The translations under genes were made by a program, and so were the position numbers. A stretch of 64,000 bases of DNA from NCBI RefSeq assembly GCF_001419985.1, contig NZ_LJAL01000008.1:1-64000 (forward strand). Direction: 5' to 3'. The stretch comes from Loktanella sp. 5RATIMAR09 (GTDB lineage: Bacteria > Pseudomonadota > Alphaproteobacteria > Rhodobacterales > Rhodobacteraceae). Below the pieces are notes generated by a model. The model made no database searches. It was given only the letters and a program-made list of their open reading frames with translations, and was not told the DNA's origin. This document shows positions 1 through 10,138 of the stretch, piece after piece. Numbering within the stretch: position 1 is the first letter of the stretch; each line of letters opens with the position of its first letter.

Positions 1-518
1 CCTGCACCTTCAATGACGGGTGACCCGTTGGCCGCCGTAATCAGAATGTTGGCCGCGCCATCGATCACGTAGTAAGCATTGCTCGCACTACCCACGCCGA
101 TCGATTCAGTACCTGTGCCATCTGTTCCAGTATCAACGATAGGATCACCAATAATAGGGTCCCCGTTGCCGTCCACATCGCCGTTAAGGTTGACGTTAAA
201 CAGCGTTTCCGCTTCGAAGACACTCACTGTTTCTGTTGCACCACCCGTCAAAACACCATCTGAGCCAACAGTCCAAGTAAGGTAGGAATCGCCGTCCGCA
301 AGCAAAAGTATATAACCTCCTGAACCGTCGGTTTCAGCCTGAATGATCGTCCCATTCTCTAAATTGCTGTCAGTCACGGCCTCAGACACTGAATCAACGA
401 CGAACGTAAGGGGAACATCAGCAGAATTTGTCTTGTCAAAAAGCCAGTACTCTCCAGCTTCGTTCTTCCCGAGATTTACATCGCCCAGGTCTTCGATTGG
501 GTCTCCAAAAATAGGCAT
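1..518 (-). CDS. Secreted/surface protein with acidic Asp/Gly-rich repeats (partial)
   Basis: The reading frame opens at an ATG (516-518, minus) behind a good AGGAG ribosome site and stays open to the window edge, so the C-terminal part is missing. The visible ~172 residues are acidic and rich in Gly, Asp, Thr and Val. They contain a segment with a conserved Trp (YLTWTVGSDGVL) followed by a Ca-binding-like run, LFNVNLNGDVDGNGD. That layout recalls the tryptophan-rich C-terminal-domain repeats and similar adhesin-like repeats of secreted bacterial proteins. No N-terminal signal peptide is seen, which fits type I secretion through a C-terminal signal. The type I exporter at 21970-25010 is a possible route, but this is inference. 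The exact family is not certain. Confidence 0.6.
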   Translation of the reverse strand, partial: MPIFGDPIEDLGDVNLGKNEAGEYWLFDKTNSADVPLTFVVDSVSEAVTDSNLENGTIIQAETDGSGGYILLLADGDSYLTWTVGSDGVLTGGATETVSVFEAETLFNVNLNGDVDGNGDPIIGDPIVDTGTDGTGTESIGVGSASNAYYVIDGAANILITAANGSPVIEGA

Positions 519-912
519 GATCGCTCCTAATAATAAACTTCTGTTAACTAAGTGTTAAACTGCAATTTGGGCAAAGTTGTGGTGCCGATGTGCCAAAGTC
601 CGTTTTTTACGGCAGGTGCCCCCTTTTTATAATAATCAATCAAGACGACATTGATAGATTGTCTATTCACGCGGAACAAATCGCGAAAAACTTGTACTTT
701 CGCTCCCACTACGAGACCAAACTCAAAGGGTTCAAAGGTGCACCAAATCCCTACTAAATAGAAATTTTAAACTTGCGGTGGATTCCAGAACGCAGTTGCC
801 AACCATCGTTGCAAGACAGTGCAACAACGGCATGACATGCATTCCTTACTTCGTCAGAAATGCGCTGAGAACGTAGATTTGGCGCTGCTCCGTCAATGTG
901 CATTGCAACATT
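519..912. other. Intergenic region, no gene supported
   Basis: About 390 bases, AT-rich, lying between the start of the surface-protein gene and the end of the acyltransferase gene (both minus strand). It should hold the promoter for the gene at 1-518. I see no convincing ORF, RNA gene or strong hairpin in it. Confidence 0.5.
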
Positions 913-2856
913 TTAGCGGGCATTTTCTGCCAGTGCCTGTTGAATGACCGAGGCGATCAGTATCGCACCGTAGTGGCTGACGTGATTATCATCAAAGTAG
1001 AGTACAGCCCCATCACGCTGCGCGTTACACAGCATTGCTTCACAGAATATATCCACTGTCGGGATCGCAATAGCACTGCCAGCGCTGTCAAAAATCTTAT
1101 CAATAGGTGCATGCACTGCTTCATAGCCAGCACGAGGCAACTGACTTGGAACAGGTCGGCTCCATTCGAGCGATTTTGCGACCGCACTGGGGACGTGCCA
1201 CGGCTGCCCCGGCACTGTCTTTAACCAAAAAACCCTTTTGTCTTGTGCTTCCAGCGCTGCAACCGTTCGCTGAACTGAGGCTGCGAGGTTGCCACTCTCG
1301 GGTAGCTTCAAAACTGCTTCCCAGAATGAAACATCGTTACCAGTGTGGAACTGGCTGATATTATCCGTTGTCAGCCAACGTGAAACAAGAATGACGTCTC
1401 TTGTATGTTGCATCTCAAGAAATTTTAGGACTTCCAAGTTATGTTCATTGCAGTTTGTACGAAAAGGTAAGTTGCGGTTTCGCCGCCCCAAAAGAGAACT
1501 GCAGCCATTCTTGTAGATCACGAGGCCGGATGTATCTGTGTCCAGTGCCAGTTGAGCGAACCCCGCCCGCATAGCCCCGGCATGACTGTCGCCCCAAACA
1601 ATAAAATCGTAAGAGTCTTTTTCCGCGCCAACCTCGCAGGTGTTGCCATTTGGCAAGGCGGCAACAAAAACATTCCGACAGCCGAACCGAACCGCCGGAT
1701 CCACTTTGCCGGCCACACTCATTGCCGACAGAGAATCGGGGTGCCATCGATTTGGGAGCCCCTGTCCAGTGGTCAACACCGCTCCAAGCAAACTGATAGC
1801 GGCGAGAGTTGCTCCTAAAACTGACAGAAAGCGCGCAGTCGTGACAAAATCAGATTTCTTGCGAAAAGGTTGTTCTATGAAACGGTAACTCAGGACTGCA
1901 GCTACAAAGCTGGCGATGACAGCCAATGTTGTCTGGAGCAAGGTTAAGTCTATGACAGTGACATATTTTGCATATGATAAAATCGGCCAATGCCACAGAT
2001 AGACCGAGTAACTGATCAGCCCAATCCAGACAAAAAGCTTATAAGATAGAAGTCTGTTACATATGCTTTCTGGTCCTGCCCAGATATAGAGCGCTGCCCC
2101 AATCACACACGGTACAGCAAGTAAACCTGGGAAGGGCGGTCCTTTGCTGAGAAGCATAATCGATCCTAAAATCAAAACGCTACCAAGTACTGATGCGACT
2201 TGCGCGGTAAAACCTTTGGGGTCCCGTGTCGCGCAAATCCCAAGAACGGCGCCAATCCCCATTTCCCAAAACCGTGAAGTCAGCATGTAGAAAGCCCCAC
2301 TAGGGTTTGTGACGACAAGATACAGAGCTGCTGTAAATGATGCAATCGTCAGCAAAACAAGGGTTGAGACGACCCAGTTTGCCCGAAAGCGATAAACAAG
2401 GATCATCACGATTGGCGTAACAATATAGAACTGCTCTTCGACAGCTAAAGACCATAGGTGCAGCAGTGAGTAATTTTCTAGTGGGTCGGCAAAATACTGT
2501 ACTTCGTTCATAAAATAGAAGTTGGAAAGGAAGAGTGAAGATGCCACGGTTGCCTCACCAAGCGACTTCAAGTCATCGGGCAGGTAGATTAGTAATCCTG
2601 CGCACAACGCAAAAATGACAACGACAAGAAGTGCAGGCAAGATACGGCGTGCGCGGCGTTCATAAAATCGCCAGAAGGAAAAATCACCAGCTTCCAAATC
2701 TTGCATAATGATTCGGCAGATCAAAAAGCCAGAAATGACAAAGAAAATATCAACTCCGACAAAACCGCCAGGCAACAAGCTTTCATTCGCATGGAAACCG
2801 ACCACACTTAAAACAGCAACTGCTCTTAGACCGTCAATGTCTTTGCGGTACTGCAT
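913..2856 (-). CDS. Membrane acyltransferase (AT3 family) with C-terminal SGNH domain
   Basis: 647 residues. The N-terminal half is an acyltransferase-3 (OafA/OatA-like) membrane domain of about ten hydrophobic segments. It opens with RKDIDGLRAVAVL and the conserved His22 (VVGFHA), and carries GGFVGVDIFFVISGFLI and YSVYLWHWPIL. The C-terminal third is an SGNH-hydrolase-like domain with the block GDSHAG near residue 425 and the catalytic pair D622/H625 in DDNHVS. Proteins of this architecture move acetyl or other short acyl groups across the inner membrane onto periplasmic or extracellular polysaccharide. Its place beside the EPS genes suggests O-acylation of that polymer. The start follows directly from the conserved N-terminus. 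Confidence 0.9.
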   Translation of the reverse strand: MQYRKDIDGLRAVAVLSVVGFHANESLLPGGFVGVDIFFVISGFLICRIIMQDLEAGDFSFWRFYERRARRILPALLVVVIFALCAGLLIYLPDDLKSLGEATVASSLFLSNFYFMNEVQYFADPLENYSLLHLWSLAVEEQFYIVTPIVMILVYRFRANWVVSTLVLLTIASFTAALYLVVTNPSGAFYMLTSRFWEMGIGAVLGICATRDPKGFTAQVASVLGSVLILGSIMLLSKGPPFPGLLAVPCVIGAALYIWAGPESICNRLLSYKLFVWIGLISYSVYLWHWPILSYAKYVTVIDLTLLQTTLAVIASFVAAVLSYRFIEQPFRKKSDFVTTARFLSVLGATLAAISLLGAVLTTGQGLPNRWHPDSLSAMSVAGKVDPAVRFGCRNVFVAALPNGNTCEVGAEKDSYDFIVWGDSHAGAMRAGFAQLALDTDTSGLVIYKNGCSSLLGRRNRNLPFRTNCNEHNLEVLKFLEMQHTRDVILVSRWLTTDNISQFHTGNDVSFWEAVLKLPESGNLAASVQRTVAALEAQDKRVFWLKTVPGQPWHVPSAVAKSLEWSRPVPSQLPRAGYEAVHAPIDKIFDSAGSAIAIPTVDIFCEAMLCNAQRDGAVLYFDDNHVSHYGAILIASVIQQALAENAR

Positions 2857-2998
2857 CTAAAATTCGCTCTCAAGAATATACAAGCTGTCCTTAAATCACT
2901 TGTTCCGTCTAATGGCTGGCGGGTCAAGATCAGTGTCGCGCATAGCTAATGGGTTTATTCTACCTGGCAATGTGATTGCCGGATGCTAGGATCACGCC

Positions 2999-3480
2999 TC
3001 ATGACCGGAATATGACGATTGCTGCGACAGAGATTGGTGACAGGAACACTTTAGGGCAGAGATCCTAGCGGGTTAAGACACGTCACCAGTCTTTGAGCCT
3101 CCCGAACATGCGATTGATGCGGTTCCGGCGTCTCTAGCGACGCTTGTCGTATCTGACGACCTTGTTGCGTGACTTTCGACCTGAGATGCAAGGACGAGTT
3201 CCCGTGTCTGCCAAGACTTCCCGGATCCAACCTGCCTCATAACCCCAATCAGCCAATAGCCGTTCAGCATCCGGTAGACTTTTCAGCAAAGCTAATGCAG
3301 CGGTGTAATCGCTGACTTGACCGGCGGTGATAATGAAACGGATTGAGCGACCGTTGGCGTCAGTGACGGGGCGTAGTTTTGTATTCATGCCAACCTTGGT
3401 CCGCCCAGTCAGACATCCACGCCCCTTTTCTCAGCCCCAGACTTGTGACCTGACACTTTCTGCAAAGGCAGACGCAAGAT
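2999..3480 (-). pseudogene. IS5-family transposase remnant
   Basis: Read on the minus strand, the sequence gives a typical IS5-group DDE transposase C-terminal half: GRTKVGMNTKLRPVTD, LLADWGYEAGWIREVL, RPCISGRKSRNKVVRYDK, then RNRINRMFGRLKDW and CPKVFL. In-frame stops occur after YDKRR, after KDW and after VLTR, and the N-terminal half is missing. It is therefore a dead fragment. It is clearly related to the fragment at 11190-11700, which has the same orientation. Confidence 0.85.
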
Positions 3481-3622
3481 AGCGGGCCGCGGAAGGACAA
3501 GATCGATAGAAATGAAGCTAAGCTAGTTGAAATTCGCTTCGACGAATGGGTATGAAGGCCTGTGCTCTTTGAATTACTTAGTTTAGGTTATCTTCATTTG
3601 ACACAGGTAAGAAGGGTTTTGC

Positions 3623-4426
3623 ATGCGCAGTTTCAGACATCTGATGAAGCTCGGCCTCGAGCGTCTCTCCGGCTACCAGGCTTGGCTTGAGCGATCTTCG
3701 GATGTTGGAGAGATTCGAGCCTTATTGAGATCGCTAGCACCCGTGCTCACCGAGCAACCCCTTGTAAGGATCGGTGGGCAGGATGATGGCGGCTATCTCC
3801 TACCTGACGACCTGTCAGGAGTTAAGGCTCTCATTTCACCGGGTGTTTCAACCGAAGTCAGTTTCGATCTTGCCATCGCAGATCGTTCAATAGATGTTTT
3901 CATGGCAGACGCCTCGGTTGATGGGCCGCCGGTCGAAAACCCACGTTTTCATTTTCACCCAAAGTTCGTAGACGTGTACGAAGATGATAAAAATATGCGG
4001 CTAGACACCCTATGCGGGTTACAGCCGGCAGGCGAAGACGGCGATCGAATTCTTCAAATGGACATTGAGGGAGCAGAATACCGCGTTCTTCTTGATCTCG
4101 ACGAAGAAATCCTCAAAAGCTTCCGGATCATGGTGATCGAGTTTCATCATTTGGACAAAATGTTTGCATCCTTCCCTCTAGATATAATTCACGCAACGTT
4201 TCAGAAGCTTTTACGTTATCACCAAGTTGTTCATATTCACCCTAATAATGTCGCGGAGCCAACAACAAGAGGCGATATTATCATACCGCCCATAATGGAG
4301 TTCACCTTTTACCGGAAGGATCGAGCGTCGGTGATGAAAAATCAAAGGCAGCAGTTCCCACACGAACTTGATCGAGACAATGTACCAGGTCGCCCAAAGC
4401 TCGTTCTTCCACGCTGCTGGCAATGA
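3623..4426 (+). CDS. FkbM-family methyltransferase
   Basis: 267 residues. The signature MDIEGAEYRVL at residues 146-156 is the conserved post-I block of FkbM-type SAM-dependent methyltransferases, and an upstream region around VRIGGQDDGGYLLPD is also typical. Enzymes of this type in polysaccharide clusters usually O-methylate a sugar residue. The gene sits first in a plus-strand run of EPS genes, just right of an IS5 remnant. The last ~30 residues (after FYRKD) look unlike the rest, so the C-terminus may have been altered by rearrangement. The substrate cannot be told from sequence. Confidence 0.8.
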   Translation: MRSFRHLMKLGLERLSGYQAWLERSSDVGEIRALLRSLAPVLTEQPLVRIGGQDDGGYLLPDDLSGVKALISPGVSTEVSFDLAIADRSIDVFMADASVDGPPVENPRFHFHPKFVDVYEDDKNMRLDTLCGLQPAGEDGDRILQMDIEGAEYRVLLDLDEEILKSFRIMVIEFHHLDKMFASFPLDIIHATFQKLLRYHQVVHIHPNNVAEPTTRGDIIIPPIMEFTFYRKDRASVMKNQRQQFPHELDRDNVPGRPKLVLPRCWQ

Positions 4427-4545
4427 CGAATATCTTCGCACCGGTGGGACTATTTTTCGACTAATACTTGGGCGATGCTCGTAAATTATCCAGTCGCAAT
4501 GGGTGGCGTTTCGACTGGCACCTTCAAATACCACAAGAAAGCAAA

Positions 4546-5340
4546 ATGATGTTTGATAAGTTCATTCCAAATGTACTGGATATGTATCGGAATAGGTTCT
4601 TCCAAGCTGATCCAAAAAAAGACACTTTTCTAGCTTCGTTTCCCCGATCAGGCAATACTTGGATCCGAACCATCCTCTTCCACTCCATACAAAATCGTCA
4701 ACCAATAAACCTATCTGAAGTTGATTTTGGAATTCCAGATACTCACTATCGTGTACCCCGCAACAAGATTATGAATTCATTAAATAGTGAGACTCAACAT
4801 CGACATATTGTAAAGACGCATGAACCTTATCGATGGGAAGTTGAGTATATCAACGCCGTTTATGTTGTTAGAGACCCACGAGACGTAATTCCATCATATT
4901 ATCGTTATATAAGCCGCAAGACAAACTCTGTAGAAATCGACTTCAATGAATTTGCTATTTCTTGCGTCAAAGGAGCCGTCTGGCCTTGCAGCTGGTTCGA
5001 ACATGCAATGTCATGGAAACATTTTCACGACATTGCCCCAGACAGAATAAGTCTGTTTCAATACCAAAAGCTTAAAATGCTAGACGTCGCAGAGATCGAA
5101 AGGTTCGGACGTGCTTTGAAAGTGCCCAAAACATGTGAACTCATTTCGCTTTTCAAATACTACGACATTGACCGAATGAGAAATCTCGAAGAGCTTGGAA
5201 ATCGTTCCAACGAATCTGCGCCAGGTTTCATTGGGACCGGGTATGCCCCCGCCGAACAAGCGGCGATCGTCGATGACACTATTAGGCAACACACACCGCA
5301 TTGGTATAGTTTGATGACTGAGTTTGGATATTCCACTTGA
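4546..5340 (+). CDS. PAPS-dependent sulfotransferase (sulfotransferase-1 type)
   Basis: 264 residues from the ATG at 4546, chosen because upstream codons look like untranslated sequence. The 5'-phosphosulfate loop is FPRSGNTW at residues 32-39. The 3'-phosphate-binding block is VVRDPRDVIPSYYRY from about residue 107. Both are diagnostic of cytosolic-type sulfotransferases that use PAPS. The C-terminal GYAPAEQAAI..HTPHWYSLMTEFGY is also usual for the family. Placement between a methyltransferase and a flippase suggests sulfation of the exopolysaccharide repeat unit or of a lipid-linked intermediate. The coding sequence is noticeably AT-rich, consistent with horizontal transfer. Confidence 0.85.
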   Translation: MMFDKFIPNVLDMYRNRFFQADPKKDTFLASFPRSGNTWIRTILFHSIQNRQPINLSEVDFGIPDTHYRVPRNKIMNSLNSETQHRHIVKTHEPYRWEVEYINAVYVVRDPRDVIPSYYRYISRKTNSVEIDFNEFAISCVKGAVWPCSWFEHAMSWKHFHDIAPDRISLFQYQKLKMLDVAEIERFGRALKVPKTCELISLFKYYDIDRMRNLEELGNRSNESAPGFIGTGYAPAEQAAIVDDTIRQHTPHWYSLMTEFGYST

Positions 5341-5379
5341 TACGATCAGGCAATTTCGACCCGCTGATGTGGCAAGCAT

Positions 5380-6939
5380 GTGGCCGTTGTTAGTCCAGTG
5401 AAGGCTTCTTTCTCTGCAGCGTCACGTGCTCGAAGCTTTGCAATGTCCCCTGGGGGCATGAGCATTATCGAACACGTAGCCTATCTCCTCATATCCATGG
5501 TAACGTTCGCTAGTTTGCTGAGCCGTTTCGGACTGGAAATTGTGGGCCTTTGGGTTCTGGTCACGGCTCTGCTAAATTATGCGCAGATCGGTGATCTCTG
5601 GTCCAAAGGGCTGCTGAGTTTCATCGGTCAGGAGCGCGGTCGTGGCGCACCTTCGGACGCTGCTGAATATGCATCGACGACGATTGTGACAGGTGCGATG
5701 GGATATCTTTTAGCAATGTCCATCGGTGGAGCGGCACTATACATTTTTGCGCCCCAACTCCTCCCCCCACACCATGTGGAGCTAGTTCGACATAATATAC
5801 CCCTGATGGTGGCTACCTATTGGCTTATCAACTCTGCTGGAAACTTTAGGCTCGCCTTTGTCGGTTTTGGTTTGGTATGGGTAAGTGCAATCCAACGGAT
5901 TGGAGGGTCGCTACTTTTTCTACTGGGGGTATTAGCGTTAGATCCGAGCAGCGGACTCACTGGCATCCTAACGTTACAGTTATTCCAGGGGGCAGTGATG
6001 CTGACCTTTGGAGTTCTTGCATTTTACGGCTTCATTGCTCGAAACATTCGCTATGCGCTCTGGGACCGAGCCAAATTCAGGCAACTTTTTAGTTTCGGCA
6101 GCAAGCTATTCTTTGTCGGTAGCGTGGAACTATCGATCCAACCAATGATTAGGCTTCTGTGCAGTCAAGTCGGCGGGCTTGAGTTGGTGGCTGTTCTAGA
6201 GATTGTGATGCGACTCATCGAAGGTTTCCGTGGGATGATTATTTCAGTTGGACAGGTAATGGTCACTTCATTGGCCCGGCATCACAGTAGTTCCCAGCCG
6301 GAGGACAAGACGGTGTTGCGCGATAATTTTGTTCAAGCTACGCAAGTGTTAATGGGCGGCGCTCTTATTGCCTTTTCCCTGCTCTTTTCAGCCGGCCCAT
6401 TAATCTCGCTTTTGTTTCTGGATGCCGATGCTCAATCTGGGCCGGGTGCTTCATTCCAGATCATGCTCTGGATGTTGGGTACAGCTTGGTTCATTAGCAC
6501 TTCTGCCGCAGCAGGATATTTCTTGTTGATGGCTTTGAGAGCATCGCGACAGCTGGTTCTTACAGTAATTATTCGGGCAGGGCTGATCGCTCTTATGGGG
6601 TTTCCACTTGGAGAAGCCTTCGGCCTATGTGGAGTACTAGCGACTGTGCTTCTAGCTTTCACATTGTCTTCAGCTCATTTATTCGTGAGGGTTTCCAAGT
6701 CCGTCCACCTTCAGTGCCCGCAAGGGCTGGTTGATTTGCTTCAGTCACAGTCATCTACCTTCATACCCTTCGCTTGGGCTAATGCGCTGTCGATCCTTTG
6801 GATCGTGTCGGCCAATTTAGTTGGCCAGCCTCTCATGTATGCCGTATATTCGGTTGGCTTTATTTCCACGGGACTTCTAGTAATTCGCTTCGGCCGCGTA
6901 AGGTGGCTGTTGCGAACCATAATGGACCTTCATGCGTGA
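5380..6939 (+). CDS. Polysaccharide flippase (Wzx-like, MOP superfamily)
   Basis: 519 residues with about a dozen hydrophobic segments spread along the whole length. The layout is that of MOP-family polysaccharide transporters: an N-terminal segment beginning near SIIEHVAYLLISMVTF, a central GSKLFFVGSVELSIQPMIR region and a C-terminal tail ending in a basic patch. Such proteins flip undecaprenyl-linked repeat units to the periplasm. A GTG at 5380 is the longest start; ATGs at residues 22 and 27 are alternatives. A Wzy-like polymerase lies downstream (8828), so a Wzx/Wzy route is likely. Confidence 0.8.
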   Translation: MAVVSPVKASFSAASRARSFAMSPGGMSIIEHVAYLLISMVTFASLLSRFGLEIVGLWVLVTALLNYAQIGDLWSKGLLSFIGQERGRGAPSDAAEYASTTIVTGAMGYLLAMSIGGAALYIFAPQLLPPHHVELVRHNIPLMVATYWLINSAGNFRLAFVGFGLVWVSAIQRIGGSLLFLLGVLALDPSSGLTGILTLQLFQGAVMLTFGVLAFYGFIARNIRYALWDRAKFRQLFSFGSKLFFVGSVELSIQPMIRLLCSQVGGLELVAVLEIVMRLIEGFRGMIISVGQVMVTSLARHHSSSQPEDKTVLRDNFVQATQVLMGGALIAFSLLFSAGPLISLLFLDADAQSGPGASFQIMLWMLGTAWFISTSAAAGYFLLMALRASRQLVLTVIIRAGLIALMGFPLGEAFGLCGVLATVLLAFTLSSAHLFVRVSKSVHLQCPQGLVDLLQSQSSTFIPFAWANALSILWIVSANLVGQPLMYAVYSVGFISTGLLVIRFGRVRWLLRTIMDLHA

Positions 6940-7358
6940 CACAGCGCACATTATGAGCAAAGTGATTTGCAACCTGAAAATTCAAACTGAATTACCAATA
7001 CCTTTTCAGGGCACCCGACAATTTTGCAACCACTACCTTTGTATCTTAGGCTGTAAAATCGAGCACCGTCAGCCCTTAGCAGTGCTGCCGATTGCTTATG
7101 ACCTACACCCCAAGTTACCTCCAGTTTTGCGCAAAGCCGTTGCGATCAGATCTGTGACCTTAGGTGACCGTTTTGCCCATCGTATGTCTCTGCAATAATC
7201 CCATTGGCGTCAGGCTGACCAACAATCAGTATAGCCTGCACAAGTAGCAATCTTCTTGTCACTCTTCCAACGCTTCAAGCGAACTGTTTAGTATGTCAAG
7301 CAGCGTTTCATTCAAGCATTTTTAAAGCAGCGTGCGATTCTCATGACTATTAGAAATC
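6940..7358. other. Non-coding stretch left of an IS3 remnant
   Basis: About 420 bases between the flippase gene and an IS3-type transposase fragment. A short plus frame (6932-7198) lacks any recognisable domain and overlaps the flippase end, so I do not call it. This looks like insertion debris. Confidence 0.4.
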
Positions 7359-7628
7359 ATGCGCGAACTAGGGTTCATGGTATCGATGAGCGCAAATGGT
7401 GATTGTCATAACAACGCCAACGTCGAGACGTTCTTCAAGACCATCAAAGATGAACTGATCTGGCGACGGTCTGGGGAAACCCGCAGGCTAGCCGAGATAC
7501 GATATTCGAAGACAACAACGAACTTGCACTCTCCGCGCCGCCGCCATTCAGCTCTAGGCTGCAAAAGCCCCTTCACAAGCGAACGAAAGGTGGCTCAAAC
7601 GAGTACTTGGGGCGGCACAAAAGCGTGA
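7359..7628 (+). pseudogene. IS3-family OrfB transposase C-terminal remnant
   Basis: The translation shows the tail of an IS3-type integrase-core transposase: VSMSANGDCHNNANVETFFK, TIKDELIWRRSGETR, then RRRHSALGCKSP and VAQTSTWGG. The catalytic Glu region (NVETFFKTIK) is present, but the whole N-terminal part and OrfA are gone. It is a dead fragment in the same strand sense as the EPS genes. Confidence 0.85.
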
Positions 7629-7848
7629 CAGGTCCACTTTTAGCGGCGCATATAATGATGTAGTTTTTACTACATAGATCCTTTCAACAGTGTTGAAAGA
7701 GTTCTGATATAACAATAGGGTGGGTAACGTGATGAATACGAAAGGTTCTATTTGATGGGTGGACCACACAAGGCATCCTCTCTCTGGCGGAATTTTGCCT
7801 CTTTCAGTGCAGTGAAGCAAGCATCCTTGGTAGTTGGCTCCGAACTTT

Positions 7849-8637
7849 ATGGATGAGCTTTCTGGAAAAAATAGTCTCGGTAAGCATGATGGTGACAAAA
7901 CAGCACCTTTCGTTACAGTCATTACTTCGACCCTCAATGCGGAGAAAACCATTGATGCGTTGATAAGTTCTTTGCGCGATCAAAGTGATCGCAATTTTAA
8001 ATGGATCGTGGCTGACGGAGCATCAACTGACCAAACTTTAGATAGAATCAGAGAGGCCGGAGATGTCGTTACGCAGCTCATCATGGGACCAGATTTCGGA
8101 ATATATGATGGACTCAACAGGGCGATTGGATTCGTTAAAACTCCCTATTATTTGGTCATTGGCGCGGACGACGTGTTAGACCCTGACGCGATTGCAAGCT
8201 TCAACCATGCAGCAAAGGACAGCGAATTTGATTTTATTTCAGGTCATGTCCGCATGTCGGGTGGAGGCATGCTCCGGCCTAAGCGCGGGAACGCATTTCG
8301 ATATGGTCACTTAGCATACGTGTCTCAGCATTCAGTTGGAACTCTGATCAAGACAGATTTGCACCAAAAGATAGGCCTATATTCTAACCGCTTTCCAATC
8401 GCAGCTGATCGACATTTCATCCTGAATGCCATTGAGCATCACGGGGCATCCGTTGAGGCACTTGACACAACGATAGGGACCTACGCCATGACGGGAACGT
8501 CAAACACGCAACTGTATAATACGCTTCTCGATATGTACAAGGTTGACTATGCTCTTTCCAAAAGACCTTTTCTTACTGCACTTAAGTCGGTTGTGAGGCA
8601 CGTCGCCAACCTGCCGCGCCTTGCTCGACAAGGTTGA
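7849..8637 (+). CDS. Family 2 glycosyltransferase
   Basis: 262 residues from ATG 7849. It opens with the GT2 nucleotide-binding block VTVITSTLNAEKTIDALI and continues with WIVADGASTDQT, GPDFGIYDGLNRAI and the metal-binding acidic stretch IGADDVLDPDA. This is a WcaA/WcaE-like GT-A enzyme. It is related to the enzyme at 13609-14358, which shares the GASTD and GIYD(G/A)LN blocks. Expected role: adding one sugar to the lipid-linked EPS repeat unit on the cytoplasmic face. The sugar specificity is unknown. Confidence 0.88.
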   Translation: MDELSGKNSLGKHDGDKTAPFVTVITSTLNAEKTIDALISSLRDQSDRNFKWIVADGASTDQTLDRIREAGDVVTQLIMGPDFGIYDGLNRAIGFVKTPYYLVIGADDVLDPDAIASFNHAAKDSEFDFISGHVRMSGGGMLRPKRGNAFRYGHLAYVSQHSVGTLIKTDLHQKIGLYSNRFPIAADRHFILNAIEHHGASVEALDTTIGTYAMTGTSNTQLYNTLLDMYKVDYALSKRPFLTALKSVVRHVANLPRLARQG

Positions 8638-8827
8638 TACATTTTGAAGAATTGCTTCTCTTATCCAAATTCTATTGCCAAGTGATTTTGCAAAGAACCC
8701 AAAGCAGTAGGCAGCCAACATTTTTCATTGCTGAAACATGGTGCAAAAATATGTTTGACCATACTGCGCAGTATACCTCATTATTGATAAGCGCGGACTA
8801 TCTGCCCTACGACCGACGATATCCAAG

Positions 8828-10084
8828 ATGATCTCTTTCAGAAAAAGCCTTGGACTTTTATTTTGCATCTTAGCCCTGATGCCATGGGTAAGTATGGGGA
8901 CCAATAACCTTGACTCGCAACCATGGCCAACTTTGGGAGGAATCATTTTTATTGCCTCATGCGGATTAAAATTAAAAACTCCACCGCATTTGTTGATTGT
9001 TGTTGCACTGATATCTTTCGGTTTCGTAATTTCTGCGCTCGTTTCTGATCAATTAGGAGGTTTCATATTTGCCCGTGCTGTGATGACCTACTTATCTATC
9101 ATTGTTTCATACATGGCTTTCTATCTATTTATTATTCGTTATGGCTTCCCTTGGCGCATCGTTATTTTCATAAACATCTTCTGGATAGCGATTGGAGTTG
9201 CCGAGTTGCTTAACCCCGAAATATCAGAGATGTTTGGACAGCGAAGAACTACTCTGGATCGCGGTGTGACGTCCCTTGCACCCGAACCTACATACTTTGC
9301 GATATACCTTTTCTTCAGTTCTTGGCTAATGCTCTTCGCCGCCCACTACAAACCGAAAGGAGGTGTCTCGGCATTGATACTCCTCAATATCACGGCGATC
9401 CTCTTCCTGGCAAAATCAACCATGGGAGTTCTGTTCGTGATCATTGCCGTGTTTGCGCTTGCCGCCTACAAAGCAAGTCGGTTCCGCCCAAATCAGCGCG
9501 ATCTATTGATCATTGGTACTTGCGCAATAGCATTTTACGTCTTTGCGGCGGCTGGAGATTTTTTTCTCGAAGAAAGCAGGATCGCAAGAATCAGCAGTAC
9601 TTTTGCAGACTTGTCTATATTGGATGTCATGCAAGTAGATGCCAGCATCAACCAGCGGCTAGAGGCGGTTGTCTTGTCGTTGCATGGTGCCCTTTACCAC
9701 AATCTAATACCTGCCGGGCTGGATACTTTTTTGGTTACACGAGACAGAGTCGTGGACCAATACAATGGTTTCTTCTGGTATCTCACGGAATCAAACAAGA
9801 TCATGAGTTGGATTGGGGCTATGGTTTATGAATTGGGAGTCTTTGGCATAGCAGCACTGAGTTTAATGTTCTCAGCGGCGTTTGACAAAACAGTTAGATC
9901 CTTTTGGGGGTTATGCGTACTGTTCATATTGCTCCTCAGTGCGATTCCCCTCTCATTTCCGCTCGTACCGATGCTTCTGGCCATGATGACTGCTCAGCAT
10001 AGTGTCGCATTCAAGGCGCCATTGGTTCGTAAGGCTCATCATGTCGATGCCCAAAGACTCCGAGGCTATCAGAGGTCTGGCTGA
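8828..10084 (+). CDS. O-antigen/EPS polymerase (Wzy-like)
   Basis: 418 residues, strongly hydrophobic, with roughly ten predicted membrane segments and a large loop around residues 240-320 that carries SINQRLEAVVLSLHGAL. Wzy/O-antigen-ligase-type proteins have little sequence identity, so the call rests on topology, the periplasmic-loop layout and the position between GT2 and GT4 genes. The gene is AT-rich. An O-antigen-ligase-like enzyme is the alternative. Confidence 0.7.
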   Translation: MISFRKSLGLLFCILALMPWVSMGTNNLDSQPWPTLGGIIFIASCGLKLKTPPHLLIVVALISFGFVISALVSDQLGGFIFARAVMTYLSIIVSYMAFYLFIIRYGFPWRIVIFINIFWIAIGVAELLNPEISEMFGQRRTTLDRGVTSLAPEPTYFAIYLFFSSWLMLFAAHYKPKGGVSALILLNITAILFLAKSTMGVLFVIIAVFALAAYKASRFRPNQRDLLIIGTCAIAFYVFAAAGDFFLEESRIARISSTFADLSILDVMQVDASINQRLEAVVLSLHGALYHNLIPAGLDTFLVTRDRVVDQYNGFFWYLTESNKIMSWIGAMVYELGVFGIAALSLMFSAAFDKTVRSFWGLCVLFILLLSAIPLSFPLVPMLLAMMTAQHSVAFKAPLVRKAHHVDAQRLRGYQRSG

Positions 10085-10138
10085 TCTTATGCTAGAACTT
10101 TTTCATGTCTGCTGAATCTGAATCCAGGGAGCCACATC

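Noticed and set aside
6932-7198. 88-codon plus frame after the flippase
   Set aside because: No domain and a composition unlike its neighbours; lies in IS debris.
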